Below are positions 36,452 through 43,571 of a stretch of DNA of 43,571 nucleotides, piece after piece. A model generated the notes under the pieces. The model made no database searches. It saw only the letters and a program-made list of their open reading frames with translations, and was not told the DNA's origin. The first letter of the stretch is position 1. Each line of letters opens with the position of its first letter. Origin of the DNA: Actinomycetota bacterium (GTDB lineage: Bacteria; Actinomycetota; Nitriliruptoria; Nitriliruptorales; Nitriliruptoraceae); assembly GCA_019348115.1 (NCBI GenBank), contig JAHWKB010000002.1:1-43571 (forward strand), in the 5' to 3' direction. The position numbers and the translations under genes were made by a program.

Positions 36452-37218
36452 GTGTGCGACCCGTCGGTGTCGAGGGGGATCCACAGCCGGTCGTCGCCCG
36501 GGACGAACCCGGCCTCGAGGAGCGCACGGTCGGTGTCCTCCTCACGGCGGAGGTCGGCGGCGGCCCGTCGCGCCCGCCGGGGTCCACCGACGTACGCGAG
36601 GTCGCCGGTGGCGTCGGCGAGGAGCCGCGCGACCTGCTCCCACGAGCCGCCGGTGCCCTCGCCGCGGACGCGACCGGAGGGCCCGTCGACGTGCACGACG
36701 TACGGGGAGCCGGGCACCGCGTGGTCGCGCCACGCCGCGGAGCTGCACACGACCGTGACCCCGTCCGGCGCGAGGTCGGCCAGGATGGCCGGGCTCTCCT
36801 CGGCGAGGTCGCGGGTGACGACGACGAGGCGGGTGCCGGCGGGGAGGTCCACGCCCTCGTCGAGCGCCTCCCAGAACCCGGAGCAGGTCGTGCACCCGCT
36901 CGACAGGAACGCGAGCACGGTGTCGTGCTCGACGTTCCGGACGCGGAGCGCGAGCGCGTCCCCACCGATCGAGGTGCCGACGAGGTCGCTCGCAGCCCGG
37001 CCGGTGGGGGCGGTCTCGGGGACGCCGGCCGGTCGGCGCGGACCGTCGTCGGAGGCCGCGGCGTCCACGCTCGGGAGCAGCGTGGCCGTGCCGGGCTCGA
37101 CGCCCGCGCCGAGCTCGTGGAGACGACGGAGGATCGTCGCGTGGCTGCGGAGGAGCCCGGCCACGAGCACCGCCAGGACCACGACGGTGACGGTGAGGGC
37201 GAGCACGAGGGCGGTCAC
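36448..37218 (-). CDS. MauD-like membrane-anchored thioredoxin-fold protein
   Basis: 256 residues from GTG 37218, overlapping the upstream stop (GTGA). One N-terminal helix (ALVLALTVTVVVLAVLVAGL) is followed by a linker and an exported thioredoxin-like domain (about 75-200). The active site is C109-TT-C112 (FLSSGCTTCSGFWEAL), and a cis-Pro-type loop is at AVPGSPYVVHVDG. MauD proteins are needed to form the disulfides of the methylamine dehydrogenase light chain. Together with the MauE-like gene before it and the MauA-like gene after it, this is the expected disulfide carrier for the 18-cysteine protein. Confidence 0.88.
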   Translation of the reverse strand: MTALVLALTVTVVVLAVLVAGLLRSHATILRRLHELGAGVEPGTATLLPSVDAAASDDGPRRPAGVPETAPTGRAASDLVGTSIGGDALALRVRNVEHDTVLAFLSSGCTTCSGFWEALDEGVDLPAGTRLVVVTRDLAEESPAILADLAPDGVTVVCSSAAWRDHAVPGSPYVVHVDGPSGRVRGEGTGGSWEQVARLLADATGDLAYVGGPRRARRAAADLRREEDTDRALLEAGFVPGDDRLWIPLDTDGSHT

Positions 37219-37757
37219 GCCGACGCCTCGGGGTGGAGGGCGACGGCCGCCTGGAGCTCGGCGCCGGCGGTGAGCCCGAGGCGGACCAGCCAGGCGCAGG
37301 TGGCGACGAGCACGAGCGTGCCGACCAGCGCGACGACGTTCCCGGCCAGGGCACCCAGCAAGGGCCGTGCGGCGCCGGCCGCGGCGAGCGCCGTCCCGCC
37401 GGCGGCGAGGACGTTCACGGCGACGTGGGCCGCGCTGACAGGCGTCCGCTCCTCGCCGAAGCAGCCGCACGATCCGCCCGCCGCCCGGCGCTGTCGGACG
37501 ACGAAGACGGTGAACCCCGCGTAGAGGAGCGCCGCGACGGCCGCGGGCAGGCGCCCGCCGACGAGCAGGATCCCGAGCCCGGCCGCGACCTCGGTGGCAC
37601 CAAGCAGCCGCACGACGGTGGCGTTCCCGGGCAGCCGTGCGTCGGCGAGCGCGGCGACGGTCCCGGCCGGCCAGCGGAGCTTCGCCACGCCGGCCAGGAG
37701 CAGGACGGCCCCGGCGACCCAGGCGACCACCTCGCTCGTCGCGGACAGCTGGGACAT
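37215..37757 (-). CDS. MauE/DoxX-like redox-associated membrane protein
   Basis: 180 residues, ATG 37757. Four or more helices are visible: VVAWVAGAVLLLAGVAKLRW, LLGATEVAAGLGILLVGG, VAALLYAGFTVFVVRQRR and ALAGNVVALVGTLVLVATCA. A conserved GGSCGCFGEE (C97, C99) follows helix 3, the signature of MauE-type proteins. MauE passes oxidising or reducing equivalents with MauD in light-chain biogenesis. It is the first gene of the minus-strand operon. Confidence 0.88.
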   Translation of the reverse strand: MSQLSATSEVVAWVAGAVLLLAGVAKLRWPAGTVAALADARLPGNATVVRLLGATEVAAGLGILLVGGRLPAAVAALLYAGFTVFVVRQRRAAGGSCGCFGEERTPVSAAHVAVNVLAAGGTALAAAGAARPLLGALAGNVVALVGTLVLVATCAWLVRLGLTAGAELQAAVALHPEASA

Positions 37758-37809
37758 CGCAGGCTCTCGGGGGGGTGGACGCGTGGCCGCGGATGCTACC
37801 GGCGTGCCC

Positions 37810-37823
37810 GGAACGTCGGTTCC
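37810..37823. promoter_or_regulatory. Inverted repeat GGAAC-N4-GTTCC
   Basis: GGAACGTCGGTTCC lies in the 170-nt divergent gap between the MauE-like and WS/DGAT genes. It shares the GGAAC-N4-GTTCC half of the elements at 15495 and 19947 but lacks their outer GTTCC. A possible site for the same or a related regulator. Confidence 0.4.
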
Positions 37824-37927
37824 AGGCGCGGCACCGGGCGGCGCCGGCGGTGCCGGGACGACGAAGTAGGGTGGCGCGGCCGGTCCCCGGTGCGGTCCCT
37901 TCCGTGCCGGAGCGAGGGAGGTCCGAC

Positions 37928-39313
37928 GTGGGGCGACTGTCGATCCCGGATGCCGGGTGGCTGCTCATCGAGGGCCGCCAGAACCCCATGCACGTCGGCG
38001 GCCTGCAGCTGTTCCGCCCGCCGGCGGACGCCGGTCCGGACTTCCTGACCGACCTCGCGGACCGGCTCCGCAGCGAGCACGACGTCCGCCCGCCCTTCAA
38101 CCAGCGGCTGGCACGTCCGTACGGCCTCGCCGGCACGTACCGCTGGGTCGAGGACGAGGTCGACCTCGACTACCACTTCCGCCACCTCGCCCTGCCCGAG
38201 CCGGGGCGCCTGCGGGAGCTGTTCGCGATCGTGTCACGGCTGCACGCGAGCCTGCTCGACCGGCACCGCCCGCTGTGGGAGTGCTACCTGATCGAGGGCA
38301 TCGAGGACGGCCGGTTCGCCGCGTACACCAAGATCCACCACTCGATGCTCGACGGCATCGCCGCCATGCGGCAGCTGGTGCGGTCGTTCAGCGAGGACCC
38401 CGACGAGCGCGACCTCCCCCCGCCGTGGGCACCGACGGGCAACGGCCGGCGGCCGGACCCGGAGGACCCCACGGGGGCGCTCGCGATGACCGGCAAGCTC
38501 GTCCGGCTCGCCGCCGGCGAGGTGACCTCGGGCCTGTCGGTGGCACGCACCGTCACGACCCAGGTCGTGCGGTCGCGCTTCGACGAGTCGCACGTCGCCC
38601 CGTTCCAGGCGCCACCGTCGATGCTGAACGTCCGGCTGTCCGGCGCGCGCCGGTTCGTCGCGCAGTCCTACGAGCTCGAGCGCATCCGCGCGGTCGGTCG
38701 CCTCCTCGGCGCGACCGTCAACGACGTCATCCTCGCGATGTGCTCGGCGGCGCTGCGGGAGTACCTCCTCGACCACGACGCGCTCCCGGACAAGCCGCTC
38801 ATCGCGCTCGTGCCGGTGTCGTTCCGCGCCCCGGAGGACAGCGACGCCGGGAACGCGATCAGCCTCGTCCCGGCCAACCTCGCGACCCACCTCGACGACC
38901 CCCTCGCGCGGCTCGACCTCATCCGGTCGTCGATGAACGCCGTCAAGGACCGTCTCCGCGACATGAGCCCGCGCGACCTCATCAACTACGGCATCGTCAT
39001 GACCGCACCGCTCATCCTCGGTGAGCTGAGCGGCCTGTCGGGCCGGCTCCGTCCGACGTTCAACCTCGTCATCTCGAACGTGCCGGGTCCCGACCGCGCG
39101 CTCTACTGGAACGGGGCACGGATGGAGGGCCTCTACCCGCTGTCGCTCCTCAACGAGGGCTACGCGCTCAACATCACGATGACCTCGTACGACGGCTCGA
39201 TGAACGTCGGCATCACGGCCGACCGCAAGGCGCTCCCGAGCGTGCAGCGCCTCATCGACCACCTCGAGGACGCCCTCGCCGACCTCGAGCACGCGGCCGG
39301 GATCGGGACGTGA
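37928..39313 (+). CDS. Wax ester synthase/diacylglycerol acyltransferase (WS/DGAT)
   Basis: 461 residues from GTG 37928, preceded by AGGGAGG. The catalytic HHxxxDG motif is complete (IHHSMLDG, H137, H138, D142, G143). The conserved LWECYLIEG, ATVNDVILAMCSAALREYL and FNLVISNVPGPDRALYWNG are present. These bifunctional enzymes join fatty acyl-CoA to diacylglycerol or fatty alcohol to make storage lipid in actinobacteria. It overlaps the next gene by 4 nt. Confidence 0.95.
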   Translation: MGRLSIPDAGWLLIEGRQNPMHVGGLQLFRPPADAGPDFLTDLADRLRSEHDVRPPFNQRLARPYGLAGTYRWVEDEVDLDYHFRHLALPEPGRLRELFAIVSRLHASLLDRHRPLWECYLIEGIEDGRFAAYTKIHHSMLDGIAAMRQLVRSFSEDPDERDLPPPWAPTGNGRRPDPEDPTGALAMTGKLVRLAAGEVTSGLSVARTVTTQVVRSRFDESHVAPFQAPPSMLNVRLSGARRFVAQSYELERIRAVGRLLGATVNDVILAMCSAALREYLLDHDALPDKPLIALVPVSFRAPEDSDAGNAISLVPANLATHLDDPLARLDLIRSSMNAVKDRLRDMSPRDLINYGIVMTAPLILGELSGLSGRLRPTFNLVISNVPGPDRALYWNGARMEGLYPLSLLNEGYALNITMTSYDGSMNVGITADRKALPSVQRLIDHLEDALADLEHAAGIGT

Positions 39314-40440
39314 CGGCCGGCAGCGCGGCCTGGGACGAGCTCGCGGTCCCGGGCGAGGCACCGCCCGTCGTCGGGCTCGACGGCGACACGACCGCGGACG
39401 TGTGCGTCGTCGGCATGGGCGGCTCGGGGCTCACGGCCGCGCGCCGCCTCGCCGAGCGCGGCGCCGACGTCGTGGTGCTCGACGCGGTCGGGATCGCCGC
39501 CGGTGCGGCGGGGCGCAACGGCGGGTTCCTGCTCGCCGGCGGGGCCCGGTTCCACCACGAGGCGGTCACGACGTGGGGGCACGAGCTCGCGGTCGGGCTG
39601 TACCGCGCGACCCTCGACGAGCTCGACCGGACCCTGGACGAGCTCGGCGACCTCGCCTCCCGCACGGGGAGCGTCCGCATCGCGGCGTCGGAGGACGAGG
39701 AGCGCGACATCGAGCGGCAGCGGCGCGCCCTGGTGACGGACGGGTTCGCGGTCGAGCCCTACGACGGCCCGGAGGGGCGCGGGCTCCTCGTGCCGGACGA
39801 CGCGGTCTTCCAGCCGGTGGCGCGCTGCCGCCTCCTGGCGCGCGCCGCCGTCGCCGCGGGAGCCCGGCTGCACGCCCCCGCCCGCGTGACCGGCCTCGGC
39901 GACGGGACGGTCACGACGAGCGCCGGCGACGTCCGTGCCGACCGCACGCTGGTGGCGGTCGACGGCGGCCTCGAGCAGCTCCTCCCCGAGCTCGCGGACG
40001 ATGTCGGGACCGCACGGCTGCAGATGCTCGCGACCGCCCCCGACCCGGACCTCTCCCTCCCCCGTCCCGTCTACCGGCGGTGGGGCTACGAGTACGTGCA
40101 GCAGCTCGCCACCGGGGAGGTCCTGCTCGGCGGCTGCCGGGACCGCTTCGCCGCGGACGAGTGGGACGCGCCCGCCGTGCCGTCCGATGAGGTGCAGTCG
40201 TGCCTCGACGCCGAGCTCGCGCGGCTGGGCGTGGCGGCGCCCGTGACGCACCGATGGGCGGCGCACGCGGCGTTCACGCAGGACGCGCTGCCGGTCTGCC
40301 GGGAGGTCCGCCACGGCGTGCTGGTCGTCGGTGCCTACTCCGGGCACGGCAACCTCGTCGGCACGCTCGCGGCCCGCGTCGCCGCCGACACCGCCCTCGA
40401 CGGCGGCGACCTCACGCTCGACCGGCTCGTCGCCCCGTGA
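39310..40440 (+). CDS. FAD-dependent oxidoreductase of the DAO family
   Basis: 376 residues from GTG 39310, overlapping the WS/DGAT stop (GTGA). A Rossmann FAD motif GMGGSGLTAARRLAERGADV is near residue 36, followed by GAAGRNGGFLLAGG as in glycine/sarcosine or gamma-glutamylputrescine oxidases. The C-terminal FAD contact is VVGAYSGHGNLVGTLAAR. It oxidises an amine or amino acid. The coupling to a lipid synthase is unexplained and may be simple co-transcription. Confidence 0.88.
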   Translation: MTAGSAAWDELAVPGEAPPVVGLDGDTTADVCVVGMGGSGLTAARRLAERGADVVVLDAVGIAAGAAGRNGGFLLAGGARFHHEAVTTWGHELAVGLYRATLDELDRTLDELGDLASRTGSVRIAASEDEERDIERQRRALVTDGFAVEPYDGPEGRGLLVPDDAVFQPVARCRLLARAAVAAGARLHAPARVTGLGDGTVTTSAGDVRADRTLVAVDGGLEQLLPELADDVGTARLQMLATAPDPDLSLPRPVYRRWGYEYVQQLATGEVLLGGCRDRFAADEWDAPAVPSDEVQSCLDAELARLGVAAPVTHRWAAHAAFTQDALPVCREVRHGVLVVGAYSGHGNLVGTLAARVAADTALDGGDLTLDRLVAP

Positions 40441-40459
40441 GGGTGGGGTAACGCCCGGG

Positions 40460-40972
40460 TCAGGCGGGCGCGGGCGAGTGGGTCTCGGTCATCTCGGCGA
40501 GCGCCTCGTCGACCTCACGCTCGACGTCCTCGGTGGTGCGACCGGTGGCGGCCACGATCTCCTCGATGAGCCGCTCGCGCGCGTCGCGGTAGATGCGCCC
40601 GTCGGACGGGGACAGGCCGCGCTGCTCCTCGCGCGCCTTGAGGTCGCGCACCGCGGCGGCGACCAGGCGGACCTTGCCCGAGTTCAGCCGCGACTCGTTC
40701 TTCGCGTGCTGCTTGCGCCACGACAGCGTGAGGAGCTGCGGCTCGGCGCGGAGGATGTCGAAGACCTCGGCGATGTCGTCGACGTCGATCGTCTCGCGCA
40801 GGCCCACGTCCTCGAGCGCCTCGATCGGCACGTGGAGCGTGAGCGAGTCCTCGGTGCGGCGCAGCACGACGTACTCGCGCTCGACGCCGCCGACCTCGCG
40901 CGTCTCGATCGCGGTGACCTCGGCGGTGCCGTGCTGCGGATGGACGATGGTCTCACCGACGCTGGGCTTCAA
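40460..40972 (-). CDS. carD: CarD-family transcriptional regulator
   Basis: 170 residues from TTG 40972, with AGGAG seven bases upstream; no ATG or GTG fits the family start. The N-terminal Tudor-like RNA-polymerase-interaction domain reads VGETIVHPQHGTAEVTAIET, EREYVVLRRTEDSLTLHVPI. The helical DNA-binding part contains LSWRKQHAKNESRLNSGKV, LVAAAVRDLKARE, and a normal C-terminus. CarD binds the RNAP beta subunit and stabilises open promoter complexes at rRNA and other promoters. The length matches the family. Confidence 0.94.
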   Translation of the reverse strand: MKPSVGETIVHPQHGTAEVTAIETREVGGVEREYVVLRRTEDSLTLHVPIEALEDVGLRETIDVDDIAEVFDILRAEPQLLTLSWRKQHAKNESRLNSGKVRLVAAAVRDLKAREEQRGLSPSDGRIYRDARERLIEEIVAATGRTTEDVEREVDEALAEMTETHSPAPA

Positions 40973-41096
40973 ACGGATGCTCCTCGCGGCCTCGACCACC
41001 GAGGGTAGGGCCCGCGGGGGGTCCCGTGGCCCCCTCCCGTCCGGACGGACGGACGACCGGCCCCGGGGAGGGGAGGAACCGGACATCCTGGACGTG
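40973..41096. other. Gap between ggt and carD with a 12-bp palindrome
   Basis: No gene. CCGTCCGGACGG at 41037-41048 is a perfect palindrome, followed by further GGAC repeats. It could be a regulator site for carD or part of the ggt transcript end. Confidence 0.4.
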
Positions 41097-42623
41097 TCAG
41101 GGGCTGACCTCGGTGCCCCCGCCCCGCCGGGGGTCGGCGGCCGCGGTCAGGCTGCCGTCGGCGCGGCGCAGCGTCGCCGTCACCCCGCCGAAGAACATCG
41201 CGTGGCGGTGGTAGCTGCCGGTCGGGAGGTCGAGCGGTGGCATCGGGAGGTCCTCCTCGTGGCCGACCCGCAGGACCCTGCCGTCCGGGCCATGGCGCAC
41301 GTGGACCCGGGGCGCCGCGATGGCGTCGACCAGGCTGGCGCCGGCCGTGAACCGCAGCAGGGTCTGCAGGATCGCGGTGGTGATGCGGTCGGCACCCGGC
41401 GAGCCGATCGCGAGGCTCGCCCCGTCGTCCGCGCGGGCGACCGTCGGTGCCATGTTCGACGGCAGCCGGTCCCCCGGCTCCCACGCGTGGAGCCCGCGGC
41501 GGTTGAGCTCCTGCTCACCGAGGCAGTTGTTGAGCCACAGCCCCGTGCCCGGGGGCATGACCCCCGAGCCGTAGCCGGCGGACGCGGTGATGGCGCACGC
41601 CTGGCCGTCGCCGTCGGTCGCGGAGATGTGGACGGTCGAGGGCGACTGCAGCGCTGCCCGGAAGCCGTCCGCACGGGCCAGGGCCAGGAGCTCGCGGCCT
41701 GCCGCGCCGCGGTCGTCGGCGACGTCGAGGTGCTCGACCCGCCAGCCGAGGACCGCCTCCTGGACCCGCACGACCCGCTCGACGTCCGCGGGACCCCAGT
41801 CGGCGCCCACCTCGCCGGCGAGCAGCGTCAGCATCGCCCCGAGGGTCACCCCGCCGATGGCGGGCGGTGGGTTCGTGGCGACGTGCCAGCCGGCGACGTC
41901 CACGGTGACCGGCTCCCGGACGACGGCCTCGTAGCGGCGGAGGTCCTCGCGGGTCAGGATGCCGTCGTGGGCGAGGACGTCGTCGACGATGCGGGCGCCC
42001 AGATCGCCGGCGTAGAGCGCGGCGACCCCCTCCTCCGCGAGCTGCTCGAGGCTCTCGGCCAGCGCGGCGACGTGGACGCGTGCCCCCGTCGGCAGGAGCT
42101 CGCCGGCGTCGTCGTGGATCGCCGCGTGGGACGGGGCGTGCCAGCCGAAGAGGTCCTCGTGGACGTACTCGAGGTAGTAGGTCGAGGCGGCGCCCATCGG
42201 GAAGCCCTCGCGGGCGATCGCGATCGCCGGCGCGAGCAGGTCCCGCCACGGCAGGCGACCGTGGCGCTCGGACGCGAGGGCGAGGCCGGCGGGCGTCCCC
42301 GGTGTCGCGACCGAGCCGTGGCCGATCGTGATGTCGACGCCGCCGCCGTACTCGGTCGTGATGTCGAAGACGCCTCGGCCGAAGCGGTCGCGCGGCAGGC
42401 CGTGGCCCGGCATGGACACGTTCGCGTCGATGGTCTCCGCCGGACCGTCGACCGGCTCGATGGTGAGGTAGGCGCCACCGGGGATCGAGCAGATGCCCGG
42501 CTCGGTCGTCATCGCGACGAGCGCCGCGGCGATGGCCGCGTCGACGGCGTTCCCGCCGGCCTCGGCGACGTCCCGGCCGGCGCGGGCGGCGAGGTCGTTC
42601 GGGGCGGCGACGGCGATCGGCAT
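41097..42623 (-). CDS. ggt: Gamma-glutamyltransferase
   Basis: 508 residues. An Ntn hydrolase of the gamma-glutamyltranspeptidase family: AGGNAVDAAIAAALV near the N-terminus, TEPGICSIPGGAYL, and the autocleavage/nucleophile Thr330 in PSTVHISATDGDGQ. After cleavage, the small subunit carries GLWLNNCLGEQELN and RLPSNMAPTV (oxyanion/substrate region). No signal peptide is seen, so it is probably cytoplasmic. In mycothiol-using bacteria such enzymes may cleave other gamma-glutamyl compounds. The overall length is slightly short but complete. Confidence 0.93.
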   Translation of the reverse strand: MPIAVAAPNDLAARAGRDVAEAGGNAVDAAIAAALVAMTTEPGICSIPGGAYLTIEPVDGPAETIDANVSMPGHGLPRDRFGRGVFDITTEYGGGVDITIGHGSVATPGTPAGLALASERHGRLPWRDLLAPAIAIAREGFPMGAASTYYLEYVHEDLFGWHAPSHAAIHDDAGELLPTGARVHVAALAESLEQLAEEGVAALYAGDLGARIVDDVLAHDGILTREDLRRYEAVVREPVTVDVAGWHVATNPPPAIGGVTLGAMLTLLAGEVGADWGPADVERVVRVQEAVLGWRVEHLDVADDRGAAGRELLALARADGFRAALQSPSTVHISATDGDGQACAITASAGYGSGVMPPGTGLWLNNCLGEQELNRRGLHAWEPGDRLPSNMAPTVARADDGASLAIGSPGADRITTAILQTLLRFTAGASLVDAIAAPRVHVRHGPDGRVLRVGHEEDLPMPPLDLPTGSYHRHAMFFGGVTATLRRADGSLTAAADPRRGGGTEVSP

Positions 42624-42684
42624 GACGCGGGAGGCTACGGCACCCCGGGGCAGGACCCGGCCGCGGTCCCCGGCGGCGCGGCGG

Positions 42685-43571
42685 TCAGTGGATCTCGATC
42701 GCCTCGCCCCGCGCCTGGGCCTCGGCGGCGGTGCGGGCCTCGACGACCGCCAGCGGCTCGAACAGCCGACCGCGCTCGGCGAACACGACGAAGCCGAGCG
42801 CGACCACCCCGAGCACCAGGAAGCCGACCGCGAGGGGGGTGACGGTGCCGTCGAAGGAGCGGTCGATCACGGCGCCGAGGAGCGCCCCGACGGCGATCTG
42901 GACGGCACCGATCACGCTCGACGCCGTCCCGGCGACGGCGGCCATCGGCTGCATCGCGATCGTGTTGAAGTTCGGGATGACCAGGGCGTGGCCGGCGAGC
43001 ATGCCGGCGAGGCCGAGCATGAACGCCCACAGCGGCGGTCGACCGCCGGTGAGGACCGAGAGCAGCGTCAGGGCCCCGGCGATCCCGAGGTAGACGACCA
43101 GCGTGAGGTGGGCGAGCCGCCGCACGCCGACGCGCCCGACGACGCGTGCGTTCGCGAGCATGCCCACCCCCATGACCGCGGCGAGGCCGCCGAACAGGAA
43201 CGGGAACTCGGCGGAGGCGTCGAACACCTCGGTGAAGATGATCTCGGCGCTGCCGAGGTAGGCCGTCAGCACGCCGTAGAGCGACGTCATGGCGAGGGCG
43301 TACGCGACCGTGCGTCGGTTCGAGACGACGATCCTCGCGGCCTCGAGGAGGCGTGCGAACTGGAGCTCCCGGCGGTGCTCCTCCTTGAGGGTCTCGGGGA
43401 GGCGCCGGCTCCACACCGCCATGATCGCGACGGCGAGGACGCACGTGCCGAAGATCCAGCGCCACGACGCCACCGCCGCGATGCCGGCGCCGAGGGCGGG
43501 GGCGACGACCGGGATCAGGATGAACACGGCCATCACGAACGACATCGCCCGCGACATCCGCTCGCCCTCGT
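42685..43571 (-). CDS. MFS drug-resistance-type transporter (Bcr/CflA-like), N-terminus outside window
   Basis: The C-terminal 295 or so residues of a major facilitator permease; the reading frame continues past the window edge. RAMSFVMAVFILIPVVAPAL is the region after motif A in Bcr/CflA-type exporters. About eight helices are visible, including WRWIFGTCVLAVAIMAVWS, PFLFGGLAAVMGVGMLANAR, GMLAGHALVIPNFNTIAMQP and ASSVIGAVQIAVGALLGAVI. It probably exports drugs or small molecules by proton antiport. The tail is charged and cytoplasmic. Confidence 0.9.
   Translation of the reverse strand, partial: EGERMSRAMSFVMAVFILIPVVAPALGAGIAAVASWRWIFGTCVLAVAIMAVWSRRLPETLKEEHRRELQFARLLEAARIVVSNRRTVAYALAMTSLYGVLTAYLGSAEIIFTEVFDASAEFPFLFGGLAAVMGVGMLANARVVGRVGVRRLAHLTLVVYLGIAGALTLLSVLTGGRPPLWAFMLGLAGMLAGHALVIPNFNTIAMQPMAAVAGTASSVIGAVQIAVGALLGAVIDRSFDGTVTPLAVGFLVLGVVALGFVVFAERGRLFEPLAVVEARTAAEAQARGEAIEIH

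Overview
The window comes from a very GC-rich chromosome with many GTG starts, some TTG starts and 4-nt GTGA/ATGA gene overlaps. The gene set is actinobacterial: CarD, HelD, a GuaB1-type enzyme, a WS/DGAT acyltransferase, a relative of the mycothiol-dependent reductase Rv2466c, and a secreted protein with LGFP-like and cell-wall-binding (CWB2) repeats. The CWB2 repeats hint at a deep-branching actinobacterium of the Nitriliruptoria/Egibacter/Euzebya kind. That placement is an inference. No rRNA, tRNA, CRISPR array or insertion sequence is visible. Most long open frames without a listed gene are antisense artefacts of the base composition.

Layout. 1-5053 (minus): the 5'-coding part of a secreted LVIVD-repeat protein, then pheT and pheS. 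5297-9556 (plus): a membrane protein, a short-chain dehydrogenase, two SRPBCC proteins and a zinc alcohol/formaldehyde dehydrogenase. 9602-9660 holds a nested inverted-repeat structure between convergent genes. 9672-13349 (minus): HelD, a PAS protein ending in a histidine-less kinase stub, and a single-domain response regulator. 13412-14230 is a decayed stretch with remnants of an SDR gene and an ATPase gene. 14389-19916 (minus) is an exported copper-protein cluster: a bi-cupredoxin, a membrane-anchored multicopper oxidase, a cupredoxin/beta-helix fusion and a TolB-like protein. The first and last genes of this cluster are each preceded by the same GTTCC-N7-GGAAC-N4-GTTCC element.

20117-29566 is mixed metabolism: an MpaB-like protein, a small acidic protein, a flavin amine oxidase, a CapA-like phosphoesterase, a SelW-like gene with an in-frame UGA (probable selenoprotein), GuaB1, an aldo/keto reductase, a GntR regulator with a membrane hydroxylase, and a DsbA-like reductase. 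A 33-nt palindromic repeat sits in frame inside the 5' coding ends of guaB1 (two tandem copies) and the hydroxylase gene (one copy).

29571-37757 is cell-surface biology: an anchored protein of unknown function, a Ser/Thr kinase with an extracellular C-terminal domain, and a tightly overlapped minus-strand operon. That operon encodes a MauE-like protein, a MauD-like protein, a mini-ORF, a membrane protein, an unknown small protein, and a methylamine-dehydrogenase-light-chain-like domain fused to LGFP-like and CWB2 repeats. No heavy chain or MauG is present, so this looks like disulfide machinery serving a cysteine-rich wall protein rather than methylamine oxidation. 37928-43571 carries the WS/DGAT, an FAD oxidoreductase, carD, a gamma-glutamyltransferase and a truncated MFS transporter.

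The two strongest points for follow-up are the UGA-containing SelW gene (24178-24450) and the MauA-like/CWB2 operon (33247-37757).
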